This document shows, in pieces, positions 38,787 to 49,414 of a DNA stretch of 64,000 nt. The notes beneath the pieces are model-generated. The model saw only the letters and a list, made by a program, of their open reading frames with translations, did not search any database and was not told where the DNA came from. Origin of the DNA: Cognaticolwellia mytili (GTDB lineage Bacteria > Pseudomonadota > Gammaproteobacteria > Enterobacterales > Alteromonadaceae); the NCBI RefSeq assembly GCF_002104475.1, contig NZ_NBOF01000004.1:186001-250000 (forward strand), written 5' to 3'. Position numbers and translations under genes: made by a program. How positions within the stretch are numbered: position 1 is the stretch's first letter; each line of letters opens with the position of its first letter.

Positions 38787-38815
38787 AAAGGCTTCTATAA
38801 AGAAGCTTTTTTATA
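38787..38815 (+). terminator. terminator of glnK-amtB
   Basis: AAGGCTTC-TATAAA-GAAGCTTTT with a following T-rich run. Confidence 0.7.
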
Positions 38816-40133
<1,318 letters not shown>

Positions 40134-40145
40134 GAAAGCCATATA

Positions 40146-42557
40146 ATGAAATTTAGTGAATCTTGGTTACGTGAGTGGGTAAACCCTGCTATATCTTCAG
40201 ATGAATTAGCTCATCAAATTACCATGGCTGGCCTTGAAGTTGATGCCGTAGAACCTGTAGCTGGAGAATTTTCTGGTGTACTGATTGGTGAGGTTGTTGA
40301 GTGTGGTCCTCATCCGGATGCAGATAAATTACAAGTAACAAAAATTAATTTAGGTCCAGATTTTAATGATGGCGAGTTAGTCGACATTGTTTGTGGTGCT
40401 AAAAATTGTCGTTTAGGCTTAAAAGTTGCCGTTGCAACTGTTGGTGCAGTACTGCCAGGTAACTTTAAAATTAAAAAAGCTAAACTTCGCGGCGTACCAT
40501 CACACGGCATGCTGTGTAGTGAATCAGAAATTGGCTTAGCTGAAAGCGCTGATGGCATTATGGAATTAGCTAATGATGCACCACTAGGGCTGTGTGTTCG
40601 TGAATACCTTGACCTTAATGACGTAACTATTGATGTTGATTTAACGGCTAACCGTGGCGACTGTCTAGGCCTTAAAGGTTTAGCACGTGAAGTTGGCGTA
40701 TTAAATAGCTTAAGCGTAACTGAACCAACAATTACTGCGGTAACACCAACAATTGACGATACTGTTGCTATTACCTTGGCAGCAGAACAAGCATGTCCTC
40801 GTTATTTAGGGCGTGTGATTAAAAATATTGATGTAAATGCACAAACACCTTTATGGATGATAGAAAAGCTACGTCGTTGTGGTACACGTTCAATCGACCC
40901 TGTAGTTGATGTAACTAACTATGTGTTGTTAGAGCAAGGTCACCCGATGCATGCATTTGACCTAGCTGCTATTGATGGTGCTATTAACGTACGTTATGCA
41001 AGCGAAGGTGAAAAGTTAGTTTTACTTGATGAAAACGAAGTAACACTTTCAACACAAACATTAGTGATTGCTGATGACAGCAAATCTTTGGCTATGGCCG
41101 GTATTTTTGGTGGACTAGCATCTGGTGTAACTACCGAATCAAAAGATATCTTTTTAGAAAGTGCTTTTTTTGCGCCATTAGCTATATTAGGTAAAGCACG
41201 TCAATATGGTTTACACACTGATGCGTCACATCGCTATGAGCGTGGTATTGATCCGCAATTACAACGTGATGCAATGGAACGTGCTACAACTTTATTATTA
41301 GAAATTGTTGGCGGTGAAGCCGGTCCTATTGTTGAAGCTGTATCGAAAGATAATATTCCAGCAGAACGAACGGTAGCATTACGTCGTGCAAAATTAGATG
41401 GTCGTATTGGTCATCACATTAAAGATGCAACGGTAACTGAAATATTAACTCGCTTAGGTTTTAATGTTGCTGAAAGTGGTGAAAACGAAGATAAAGTATG
41501 GACTGTTGTAGTACCAGCTTATCGTTTCGATATCAGCATCGAAGTTGATTTAATTGAAGAAGTGGCGCGTATTTTTGGTTACAACAACATTCCAAATATT
41601 TCTCCAAAAGCTACATTGGCAATGCGTGAGCAAAAAGAAGCGGTGTTACCGGTAAGTAAATTACGTAACGCCTTAGCGAATCGCGGTTACCAAGAAGCGA
41701 TTACTTACAGTTTTGTTGACCCTAAAATACAAGTGCAAATTCATCCTGGTCAAGCAACGATGACTTTGCCACACCCAATTTCGAGCGAAATGTCAGAAAT
41801 GCGTGTGAGTTTATGGACGGGATTATTGCAGTCAGTTATTTATAATCAAAATCGTCAGCAAGGCCGTGTACGTTTATTTGAAACGGGTTTACGTTTCATT
41901 CCTGATGAAAGTGCTGAAAATGGTGTTCGTCAAGAAAACATGATCGCTGGTGTGCTTAGTGGTCAACGTAGTGAAGAGCATTGGGATATTGAAAAAGCCG
42001 CAACTGACTTTTATGACATAAAAGCTGATGTTGAAGCATTATTAAGCTTAACTAGCAACGTTAACGCTTATCAATTTTCAAAAGCAGAAATTGATGCTCT
42101 ACACCCAGGACAAACGGCAGCTATTCATAAAAATGGTGTGCTTGTTGGTCATATTGGCGCGTTACATCCTGAATTAGAACGAAAATTAGGACTAAACGGT
42201 CGCACCTTGGTTTTTGAGCTTTTATTAAGTGAAGTTTGTGTGCGAAATATCCCGCTATCGCTTGATATATCTCGCTTTCCTGCGAATAGACGTGATATAG
42301 CCGTTGTTGTTGAAGATCAAGTTAGTGCAAATAATGTTCTACAACTTATTGAAAAGGTTGGCGGAAATTATTTAGTTGATCTAAACTTGTTCGATGTATA
42401 CCGAGGTAATGGTATTGAATCTGGTTTTAAGAGCTTAGCAATTGCGTTGACATTGCAAGATATCGATAAAACCCTAGAAGAAAAGGATATCACTGACGTA
42501 GTTGACCGAGTGGTTGATACATTGAAAACTGAACTAAATGCATCTCTGAGGGATTAA
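40146..42557 (+). CDS. pheT: phenylalanyl-tRNA synthetase, beta subunit
   Basis: An 803-residue subunit that carries the editing site and tRNA contacts. In order: N-terminal OB-fold tRNA-binding domain ([20 protein letters not shown]), B3/B4 editing domain ([29 protein letters not shown]), B5 domain, core-like domain ([13 protein letters not shown] region) and the C-terminal anticodon-binding ferredoxin fold ([17 protein letters not shown]). Length is normal for gammaproteobacteria. It follows pheS and precedes ihfA by 3 bases. Confidence 0.98.
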   Translation: MKFSESWLREWVNPAISSDELAHQITMAGLEVDAVEPVAGEFSGVLIGEVVECGPHPDADKLQVTKINLGPDFNDGELVDIVCGAKNCRLGLKVAVATVGAVLPGNFKIKKAKLRGVPSHGMLCSESEIGLAESADGIMELANDAPLGLCVREYLDLNDVTIDVDLTANRGDCLGLKGLAREVGVLNSLSVTEPTITAVTPTIDDTVAITLAAEQACPRYLGRVIKNIDVNAQTPLWMIEKLRRCGTRSIDPVVDVTNYVLLEQGHPMHAFDLAAIDGAINVRYASEGEKLVLLDENEVTLSTQTLVIADDSKSLAMAGIFGGLASGVTTESKDIFLESAFFAPLAILGKARQYGLHTDASHRYERGIDPQLQRDAMERATTLLLEIVGGEAGPIVEAVSKDNIPAERTVALRRAKLDGRIGHHIKDATVTEILTRLGFNVAESGENEDKVWTVVVPAYRFDISIEVDLIEEVARIFGYNNIPNISPKATLAMREQKEAVLPVSKLRNALANRGYQEAITYSFVDPKIQVQIHPGQATMTLPHPISSEMSEMRVSLWTGLLQSVIYNQNRQQGRVRLFETGLRFIPDESAENGVRQENMIAGVLSGQRSEEHWDIEKAATDFYDIKADVEALLSLTSNVNAYQFSKAEIDALHPGQTAAIHKNGVLVGHIGALHPELERKLGLNGRTLVFELLLSEVCVRNIPLSLDISRFPANRRDIAVVVEDQVSANNVLQLIEKVGGNYLVDLNLFDVYRGNGIESGFKSLAIALTLQDIDKTLEEKDITDVVDRVVDTLKTELNASLRD

Positions 42558-42560
42558 AAA

Positions 42561-42854
42561 ATGGCGCTAACTAAAGCAGAAGTAGCAGAACATTTATTTG
42601 AAAAAGTTGGGCTTAGCAAGCGCGACGCAAAAGATATGGTTGAAGTGTTTTTCGAAGAAATTCGTGAAACTTTAGAGTCAGGCGAACAAGTAAAACTGTC
42701 TGGTTTCGGAAACTTTGATCTACGCGTGAAAAGCGAGCGCCCAGGACGTAACCCTAAAACAGGTGAAGATATTCCAATTTCTGCACGTAAAGTGGTAACG
42801 TTCCGCCCAGGTCAAAAGCTTAAAAGTCGCGTCGAAGACGGCAACGGCAAATAA
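42561..42854 (+). CDS. ihfA: integration host factor, alpha subunit
   Basis: A 97-residue DNA-bending protein of the HU/IHF family. It begins [20 protein letters not shown] and has the beta-arm with the intercalating proline region ([20 protein letters not shown]) and [12 protein letters not shown]. It forms a heterodimer with IhfB. Three bases after pheT, so translation is coupled; a strong terminator follows. IHF may assist the sigma-54-dependent glnK promoter upstream, but no IHF site was located. Confidence 0.97.
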   Translation: MALTKAEVAEHLFEKVGLSKRDAKDMVEVFFEEIRETLESGEQVKLSGFGNFDLRVKSERPGRNPKTGEDIPISARKVVTFRPGQKLKSRVEDGNGK

Positions 42855-42888
42855 GTCAGCAAATCAGTTTTGCATTTTGTACAGTATA

Positions 42889-42916
42889 AAAGGTTGCTTC
42901 GGCAGCCTTTTTTTTG
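42889..42916 (+). terminator. terminator of pheS-pheT-ihfA
   Basis: AAAGGTTGC-TTCG-GCAGCCTTT, 9-bp stem with a UUCG loop, followed by five or more T. Confidence 0.9.
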
Positions 42917-42948
42917 TGCTGGTTAAAATAACCCAAGGCTGCGTTGCT

Positions 42949-42993
42949 CACAAGAATGTGAGTACTTAGGTTTTGTCTGGAACTAAAAACCTG
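42949..42993. repeat. third, diverged copy of the dispersed repeat
   Basis: ATGTGAGTACTTAGGTTTTG followed by TCTGGAACTAAAAA (42956-42989) aligns with the 4203-4313 repeats with about five mismatches. It is preceded by a hairpin CTCACA-AGAA-TGTGAG (42949-42964) whose 3' arm runs into the repeat. Confidence 0.5.
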
Positions 42994-43121
42994 TGCTTTC
43001 AGTCCCAATAGCCAGCTATTGATCAATCAATTACCTAATTTGGGTTAGTTTTTCCTACGCACAACAAGATCACAAACTTAATGAAACCGGTATTATTTAT
43101 AAGTGCTAGGTTTGCTATCAG

Positions 43122-43643
43122 CTATTTCACTTCATCGACAGGTTTGGTTTTAAAAGGAGCTCTAACGGCAATAATTAAAAGCTCTTTTAATATTAAGGTT
43201 GTTATCGCTAAAGTAACTCCGGTGGCTATAGCTTGCAGTTCAAGTGGAATGGCCATTGAAAAACTTTCTAAGGTAGCTACGGTGATTTGCTTATCTAAAT
43301 GCCAAATAAATTGGTAAACGCTAGCTAAATAATCTGTTGCTTTGATCTGTTCTAAGTGAGCGTTTAAATATTCTACACGTATTGATAATCGCTCAATTAA
43401 CTCACCGGTATTGATAATAGACGCTTCACTATTTCCTTTGTAGCGTGTAATCATAGTCGTCAAGCTGCCTTCAAAGTGCTGTTGAGCTATATCTTGAAAT
43501 TGAGCTAATTGTAGTTGAGCTTCATTCAAATGACCAGAAAGGCGCTGTTGATACTGCTGCATAAACTCAGGAAGTTGCACACCTAAAATAAACGTGATTG
43601 TGAAAAAGCAGCGATCAAGTATGTTGTTCATTAATGCGAGCAT
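43122..43643 (-). CDS. DUF2937 family membrane protein
   Basis: A 173-residue protein. A hydrophobic N-terminal helix (CFFTITFILGVQLPEFM) is followed by a long polar helical region (QQYQQRLSGHLNEAQLQLAQ and onward to ~125), probably periplasmic, and a second membrane helix near 140-165. The QLPxFxxQYxQRLxGHLxEA pattern is the DUF2937 hallmark; function is unknown. The start could be M5. Divergent from the Atm1-type exporter. Confidence 0.75.
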   Translation of the reverse strand: MLALMNNILDRCFFTITFILGVQLPEFMQQYQQRLSGHLNEAQLQLAQFQDIAQQHFEGSLTTMITRYKGNSEASIINTGELIERLSIRVEYLNAHLEQIKATDYLASVYQFIWHLDKQITVATLESFSMAIPLELQAIATGVTLAITTLILKELLIIAVRAPFKTKPVDEVK

Positions 43644-43879
43644 ATGACCTTATCGAAAAGTGTTGTAAAGATTGAAATAACCCTCTATTGCGTTAGCACA
43701 GAGCAAAAAAAAGATCATAAATAGCACTATAACATTGTATAAGCACTTTTTTGTAAACGCTATTTAAGCATCGAAGTTTTAAGAATTATTTCCCTAAATA
43801 GTGCTAATATAGCGATCTTTACTTGAGTAATACATTGTTGATGTGTTGCTAACATAACAGTCAGGATTTTTTATTAACT

Positions 43880-45664
43880 ATGCGCAGACCTATTCAATCC
43901 GAACAGGAAGTAACGACCTTTAATTGGCGTGTAGTTAAGCTACTACTACCTTACTTATTTGAATTTAAAACCCGTATTTTCCTCGCGCTTGCCTGTTTGA
44001 TTTTAACCAAAGTTGCTAGTGTCTATTTGCCGTTTATTCTAAAAGATATTGTTGATATTTTAGATAAACAGGAAGAAAACCGTGTTTTTCTTGTGCCATT
44101 CGCATTGGTGGGGGCATATGGTTTAATACGTCTTACTATTGTTTTATTTGCAGAAATTCGTGATACCTTATTTGGTCGGGTCACTGAACGTGCAATTCGA
44201 CGTATTGGCTTAAAAGTGTTTCAGCACTTGCATAAGCTAGATCTCGACTTTCACTTAAATCGCCAAACAGGTGGTTTATCACGAGATATTGATCGCGGCA
44301 CCTCGGGCATTAGTTTCTTAATGCGCTTTATGATTTTCAATATCATTCCAACCTTAATTGAAATTATTATGGTGGTGAGTATTTTATTGATAAATTACGG
44401 CATTTGGTTCGCGCTAATCACTACCATGTCAATTGTGCTTTATGTTGGCTATTCCGTATTTGCTACCGATTGGCGTATACGCTTTATTCGCGCCGCAAAC
44501 AAGGCTGACTCTTCTAGTAATACTCGAGCCATTGATAGTTTACTGAACTATGAAACCGTTAAATATTTTACCAATGAAGAGTATGAGGCTAAGGCTTATG
44601 ATAAGCAGCTAGAGAGTTGGGAAACTGCTAAGATGCAAAACCGTTTATCGTTATTTGCGCTAAATGGTGGTCAAGCGGTTATTATTTCTTGCTCTATGAC
44701 CGCGATGCTTGCATTGGCAGCCTATCAAGTTACTCATCAGCAAATGACTTTAGGTGACTTTGTCTTAATTAATGCCTTTATGATGCAGTTATTTATTCCT
44801 TTAAACTTCCTTGGTTTTGTTTATCGAGAAATAAAAGGGTCTCTAGCGAATATTGAGCATATGTTCGAGCTCATGCTGAGAAAACCAAAAGTAGAAGACA
44901 CTGACAATGCTGGTGTGTTGGCATTGTCACAGGCGGAAATTAAATTTGAAGATGTGAGTTTTGCTTATGATGCAAAGCGTCCAATCATTAAGAACTTATC
45001 ATTTACGATAAAGTCAGGGCAAAAAGTAGCGGTTGTCGGTGAAAGTGGCTCTGGTAAATCAACGTTAGTAAAGTTGCTGTTTAGATTTTATGATTGTGAC
45101 TCAGGGGCCATTTCAATTGATGGGCAAAACATACATGAAGTTAGCCAGCATTCTTTAAGAAAAAATATAGGGATAGTACCGCAAGATACTGTGCTGTTTA
45201 ACGATACCTTGTTTGCTAATGTTTATTATGGTGAACCGAGCGCAGACACAGCGGCAGTAAATAATGCATTTGAATTGGCACATTTGGCAGACTTTGTTTC
45301 ACGACTACCTGAAGGTGTTGAAACCATTGTTGGTGAGCGTGGTTTAAAACTATCGGGTGGTGAAAAGCAGCGAGTAGCCATCGCTAGAACCATTTTGAAG
45401 AACCCTCGTATATTAGTATTTGATGAAGCAACGTCGTCACTCGATAGCCAATCAGAACAAGCGATTTTAACCGCGATTAAAGAAGTTGCAGAGCACCGTA
45501 CTAGCTTGGTTATTGCTCATCGTTTATCAACTATCATTGATGCCGATAATATTATTGTTATGCAACAAGGTGAAATTATTGAGCAAGGCACTCATCAAGA
45601 ACTACTAACGGAGCAAGGACACTATTTTGCCATGTGGCAGTTACAGCAAAGTAATGATGGCTAA
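43880..45664 (+). CDS. Atm1/ABCB7-type ABC exporter
   Basis: A 594-residue half-transporter that works as a homodimer. Residues 20-320 hold six membrane helices; the ATPase follows with Walker A VVGESGSGKSTLVKLLF, Q-loop GIVPQDTVLFNDT, signature LSGGEKQR, Walker B ILVFDEATSSLD and H-loop IAHRLSTI. The membrane domain resembles the Atm1/HMT1 group (FGRVTERAIRRIGLKVFQHL, then DLDFHLNRQTGGLSRDIDRG), which exports glutathione-linked iron-sulfur or heavy-metal species. Substrate here is an inference. The downstream DUF1415 gene is co-directional, 90 bases away. Confidence 0.9.
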   Translation: MRRPIQSEQEVTTFNWRVVKLLLPYLFEFKTRIFLALACLILTKVASVYLPFILKDIVDILDKQEENRVFLVPFALVGAYGLIRLTIVLFAEIRDTLFGRVTERAIRRIGLKVFQHLHKLDLDFHLNRQTGGLSRDIDRGTSGISFLMRFMIFNIIPTLIEIIMVVSILLINYGIWFALITTMSIVLYVGYSVFATDWRIRFIRAANKADSSSNTRAIDSLLNYETVKYFTNEEYEAKAYDKQLESWETAKMQNRLSLFALNGGQAVIISCSMTAMLALAAYQVTHQQMTLGDFVLINAFMMQLFIPLNFLGFVYREIKGSLANIEHMFELMLRKPKVEDTDNAGVLALSQAEIKFEDVSFAYDAKRPIIKNLSFTIKSGQKVAVVGESGSGKSTLVKLLFRFYDCDSGAISIDGQNIHEVSQHSLRKNIGIVPQDTVLFNDTLFANVYYGEPSADTAAVNNAFELAHLADFVSRLPEGVETIVGERGLKLSGGEKQRVAIARTILKNPRILVFDEATSSLDSQSEQAILTAIKEVAEHRTSLVIAHRLSTIIDADNIIVMQQGEIIEQGTHQELLTEQGHYFAMWQLQQSNDG

Positions 45665-45753
45665 GTAGTAACAGCTAAATAACACCAGTTAAGTGGTTAG
45701 TCGATAAATAGTTAGATTATTAGTAAAAAATTGCAAGGTTTATAACAATTAAC

Positions 45754-46302
45754 ATGACGACGAAAATTGAAATAGAACAAACAAAACAGTGGCTTGAACA
45801 AGTGATTATTGGGCTGAATTTTTGTCCATTTGCAAAAAAGGAATTTGTTAATCAAACCATTCATTATCATCTTAGTGATAAAGAGCAAATTAAAGCTGCG
45901 CTCAAAGAACTATTGCTGCAGTGTAACTACCTAAAGGACAACCCTGAAATTGAAACAAGTTTGGTAATTTATCAACAGGGCTTTAGGGACTTTAATCGTT
46001 TTTTAGATTTAGTCGACTATGGTAATGACTTGTTGGTTGATGAAGGCTTTGAAGGTATATTCCAAATTGCTAATTTCCATCCTGAGTACTGCTTTTCTGA
46101 CGTTGACTACGATGATGCTGGTAATTACACTAACCGTTCCCCGTACCCAACTTTACATTTAATTCGTGAAGAAAGTATGGCGCGTGTGTTAAAGGTCTAT
46201 AAAGATCCCGAAGCTATTCCGGAGAACAATATTGCTTTGGCGCATGAGAAGGGCGCAGGGTACTTTCAATCTTTATTGAAAAATATTAAGCAAGAGCCGT
46301 AA
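45754..46302 (+). CDS. DUF1415 family protein
   Basis: A 182-residue soluble protein of the DUF1415 family, function unknown. Conserved segments: WLEQVIIGLNFCPFAKKEF near the N-terminus, FNRFLDLVDYGNDLL, FQIANFHPEYCFSDVDYDDA and NRSPYPTLHLIREESMARVL. The Cys/His/Asp-rich centre suggests a metal or catalytic site. Conserved length. It follows the Atm1-type exporter on the same strand and may be in its transcript. Confidence 0.85.
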   Translation: MTTKIEIEQTKQWLEQVIIGLNFCPFAKKEFVNQTIHYHLSDKEQIKAALKELLLQCNYLKDNPEIETSLVIYQQGFRDFNRFLDLVDYGNDLLVDEGFEGIFQIANFHPEYCFSDVDYDDAGNYTNRSPYPTLHLIREESMARVLKVYKDPEAIPENNIALAHEKGAGYFQSLLKNIKQEP

Positions 46303-46431
46303 TGGCTAGCGTTAACACTAACATACAATGATGGTATATGCTTTGACATATTACTATGCACTATTACATTTAGTTTACCGTTCATTTTGGTTAATAAATA
46401 GGCAATAAAAGCCTCTAATATAGGAAGCTTT

Positions 46432-46527
46432 ATGAAAACAAGTTATCAAGGTCAAGTTTACCAATTCAAGTCATTTAAAGGTTTCTGGCACTTTTATAGC
46501 GAGAAACTACTGGCGATTAAAAATTAG
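46432..46527 (+). CDS. possible 31-residue small protein
   Basis: A short frame starting MKTSYQGQVYQFKSFKGFWH and ending SEKLLAIKN has a good ribosome-binding site (TAGGAAGC, 7 bases before the ATG). It lies in a 480-base gap with no other gene. The peptide is aromatic and basic with no membrane segment. No family is recognised; it may be a true small protein or chance. The following 250 bases before the next gene show nothing clear. Confidence 0.35.
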   Translation: MKTSYQGQVYQFKSFKGFWHFYSEKLLAIKN

Positions 46528-46786
46528 TGCCTTTATGGAAAACAGGGGAGATCTTATTCTTCTATAACGTAAATTATCGCCTGGCACCAGCTAACCTTAT
46601 TTACTATTGTCTGTAACTTCTCTTTGATTCATTTACTACTTTCTAATTCATATTTAACTTCACAGGGGTTCAAAATACTCTGAATCTCTCTAAGATTGTT
46701 CACAGACGTAGGTTATTTACGATATACTGCAAATAATTATGCAGTAATGAAGTATTTGATTGCTTCTCATTTAGGTAAATATTTTT

Positions 46787-47575
46787 GTGGAAAAACTTCC
46801 TATCATGAAAGTTGGCGGCAGTATCGATACTGCTATTAAAGGTGAGTATAACCTTGATGTTGTAGCTATTTTAAAAGAAGCTTGGCAGATCACACTCAAA
46901 TCTCGTATGGCGATTAATTTGGGACTATTTTTCTGTTTATTCATCGGTATGTTTGTTTCAATAATTGCAAGTGCGCCATTAGGTGGGATTGAAGAGGTCA
47001 TTAAAGATCCGCAATCGATGACTTTACTGAATATTATTGTCACTTTGGTGGTTTACCCATTTTTAGTGGGTGTTGAAATGATGGGCGTATTTCATTCTGT
47101 AGGCTTAAAAACACGCTCTCAATTGGTTTTTGCCTTTTTGAAACGGGGTAGTTGGGTTGCTGTTTGTGCCTTACTAACCTCTACGCTTGTTACCATTGGC
47201 TTAACCTTATTTTATCTACCTGGCATCTTTTTAGCGGTTGCACTGTCACTAGCGCTACCTTTAGTTGTAGAAAAACGATTATCACCGATGAAGGCCATTA
47301 CTGTTTGTATTCAAGCAACACGTTTTCAATGGTTTAAATTATTTTCAATATATCTACTACTGGCACTAGCGGTGATTATTTCTGCACTGCCTGTTGCTGC
47401 CGCTGGCGGCTCAGAGCTTGGTTTTATCGCGATTGCATTTTTTCTGTTTTGTTTAACCTTTATAGCGCCAATGTTTTATAACGTGAAAGGTATTTTATAC
47501 CGAGAGATTTTTGGTTTACAGACGCAATCTTCAACAGATAAACCTGATTCAATCACTGATACATTTTCAGCATAA
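46787..47575 (+). CDS. multi-pass membrane protein (YciC/BPSS1780-like)
   Basis: A 262-residue protein with an N-terminal soluble stretch (MKVGGSIDTAIKGEYNLDVV) and about five to six membrane helices. Examples are INLGLFFCLFIGMFVSIIAS, VAVCALLTSTLVTIGLTLFY and LFSIYLLLALAVIISALPVA. The arrangement resembles the BPSS1780/YciC group of unknown function. The start is GTG 46787 with AGGT upstream; ATG 46805 would be the alternative. A polar tail ends it. It precedes the Bax-like gene by about 65 bases on the same strand. Confidence 0.55.
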   Translation: MEKLPIMKVGGSIDTAIKGEYNLDVVAILKEAWQITLKSRMAINLGLFFCLFIGMFVSIIASAPLGGIEEVIKDPQSMTLLNIIVTLVVYPFLVGVEMMGVFHSVGLKTRSQLVFAFLKRGSWVAVCALLTSTLVTIGLTLFYLPGIFLAVALSLALPLVVEKRLSPMKAITVCIQATRFQWFKLFSIYLLLALAVIISALPVAAAGGSELGFIAIAFFLFCLTFIAPMFYNVKGILYREIFGLQTQSSTDKPDSITDTFSA

Positions 47576-47640
47576 TAAATGATAGTTTATGTGTTGCTTA
47601 TTATGAGTAATATTTACCGACGACATAGGAAGTTTAAGGC

Positions 47641-48492
47641 TTGATAATAATTAATAAACAATACTTGCTTGGCTTGATATTTATAGTACTGCTTGGTATT
47701 GGCTTAATTGCCCCTTTTACATTTTTACCAGTGCAAGTTAAAAATAAAGCGCCAGTAATTGTCGTTGAAGAGCCGAAAAAGGTTCCTAAAGTGGTTAAAG
47801 TGATAGAGCAACCATTGCATGATGTGGTTTTGCCTGATTTTGCCAGTATTCGTGATGTTAAAGAAAAGAAAAAACAATTTTTTGCTTTTATTAAACCGGC
47901 AATACTAGCTGAGAATGAAAGCATATTAACCTTGCGTAATGAAGTTGAGCGTTTGATTGCACAATTGACACTAGAACAACCTTTTACTGAACAAGAGCAT
48001 AGCTTTGTTGCTGACTTAAGCAAGCAGTATCGAGTCAGTAAGAAGTTTTCACTTTTAAGACAACTTTATGAGTTGCAATTGAAGGTAGATGTCATTCCAT
48101 CAGCGTTGATATTGGTGCAAGCCGCGAATGAATCTGCTTGGGGGACATCTCGCTTTGCTCGAATTGGCTTAAACTTCTTCGGTGTTTGGTGCTATAAAAA
48201 AGGCTGTGGCATGGTGCCTAGCGGCAGGAATGTCGGAGCAAAACATGAAGTTGCTGCCTATAGCTCTGTAAAGCAAGGTGTTGCACGCTATTTAAAAAAT
48301 ATTAATACTAACAGTGCTTATATGGTTTTTAGGACCATTAGAGGGCAATTAAGAGAGCAAGGCCAACCTTTGTCTCCTGAAATACTTGCGACTGGATTAA
48401 TACCATATTCAGAACGCGGTACCGACTATGTTTTAGAGTTAACGGAAATGATCCGTCATAATCGACGTTATTTAGCGCTTAACGTTGATTAG
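47641..48492 (+). CDS. Bax-like glucosaminidase-domain protein
   Basis: A 283-residue protein with a signal anchor (LLGLIFIVLLGIGLIAPFTF), a proline/lysine-rich linker and, from about 120, a glucosaminidase domain. The domain shows DVIPSALILVQAANESAWGT (catalytic Glu), RFARIGLNFFGVWCYKKGCG and YLKNINTNSAYMVFR, which is the E. coli Bax pattern. It probably cuts peptidoglycan in the periplasm. TTG start at 47641 with AGGAAG upstream. A palindromic terminator follows and is shared with the convergent Tsx-like gene. Confidence 0.85.
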   Translation: MIIINKQYLLGLIFIVLLGIGLIAPFTFLPVQVKNKAPVIVVEEPKKVPKVVKVIEQPLHDVVLPDFASIRDVKEKKKQFFAFIKPAILAENESILTLRNEVERLIAQLTLEQPFTEQEHSFVADLSKQYRVSKKFSLLRQLYELQLKVDVIPSALILVQAANESAWGTSRFARIGLNFFGVWCYKKGCGMVPSGRNVGAKHEVAAYSSVKQGVARYLKNINTNSAYMVFRTIRGQLREQGQPLSPEILATGLIPYSERGTDYVLELTEMIRHNRRYLALNVD

Positions 48493-48544
48493 TTATGATT
48501 GACTCCTGCTAGCTAACCTTAGTTTCTTTAAGCCCTAAAACAAA

Positions 48545-48575
48545 AAAACTCGTTAATGATTAACGAGTTTTTTAT
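48545..48575. terminator. bidirectional terminator
   Basis: AAAACTCGTTAA-TGA-TTAACGAGTTTT, a perfect stem between the convergent Bax-like and Tsx-like genes, with T-runs on both strands. Confidence 0.85.
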
Positions 48576-48604
48576 ATCTGAATTACACTGTTTTGCTTAT
48601 AGGG

Positions 48605-49375
48605 CTATAGGTGAACCTTTACCATTGCGCTAACGGTGTTTTCATTGTTGATACCACTAATGCCAAACTTGTTATGCCAGTACGAATACTCAATACCCGC
48701 TTCAACAAACTTTGCTTTACCAAAGTATTTACCAACATCTAAGCGTACTTGTGGATTAAAATGAAAATCAGCACTGTGATCATCAGCTGCAGAAGACCAA
48801 TCTAAATAACCATCAATAATAATGTCATGCTTACCAATCGCAATTGGGTAACCCCAAGCAACTGTTAACTGGTAGTCATTATCGGTATCATCATTTTCAG
48901 CTAAATAGATATTACTTTGTAAGTAGTTAAAGCCCGAAATATCCCATGATGCACCAACTCCCACTAAGTAGTTGTTAAAACCAAAACCAAAGCCGTCATT
49001 ATTACCTGTATCATGTTCATAAGTGCCTGCTAGGTATAAGTCGCTAATTGGCCCCATCGCTATTTTGTTACCGGTTAAATAGCTTAAACTTAAACGCGCA
49101 GATAATTCGCCATAGGTTTCTTCATAACGACCGTTGTTACTGTCTTTGCTTGCGGTAATTCGGTCAGCAAAAAAGAAAACATCACCCCAGTTATGCCCTG
49201 AAGCATGCTCAAAAGTAATAACATTAATATTGTCGTTTTCTAATAATTGAAAGTCATCAACATTTTTCAAATAACTAATGGAGTTATCACTCCATAGCGT
49301 TTCAGCATTGACTGAGCTGGCTAATACTATGCTTGTAAAAAGCACCGACTTACAAATTTTTGATGTGATAGACAT
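48605..49375 (-). CDS. Tsx/OmpK-type nucleoside channel protein
   Basis: A 256-residue outer-membrane protein. A signal peptide (VLFTSIVLASSVNA) is followed by a twelve-strand-like barrel with the Tsx/OmpK features WSDNSISYL at the start, TFEHASGHNWGDVFFFADRI and the final strand SAMVKVHL. The channel lets nucleosides or related purines cross the outer membrane. It lies 40 bases downstream of the NCS2 permease on the same strand, implying a two-gene purine uptake operon. Confidence 0.85.
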   Translation of the reverse strand: MSITSKICKSVLFTSIVLASSVNAETLWSDNSISYLKNVDDFQLLENDNINVITFEHASGHNWGDVFFFADRITASKDSNNGRYEETYGELSARLSLSYLTGNKIAMGPISDLYLAGTYEHDTGNNDGFGFGFNNYLVGVGASWDISGFNYLQSNIYLAENDDTDNDYQLTVAWGYPIAIGKHDIIIDGYLDWSSAADDHSADFHFNPQVRLDVGKYFGKAKFVEAGIEYSYWHNKFGISGINNENTVSAMVKVHL

Positions 49376-49414
49376 TGGTCATTTTCCCAGAGAATAAAAG
49401 TTTAAAAGCAAAAG

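Noticed and set aside
43081-43317. Plus-strand 78-residue frame
   Set aside because: It overlaps the DUF2937 gene in antisense and has no ribosome-binding site.
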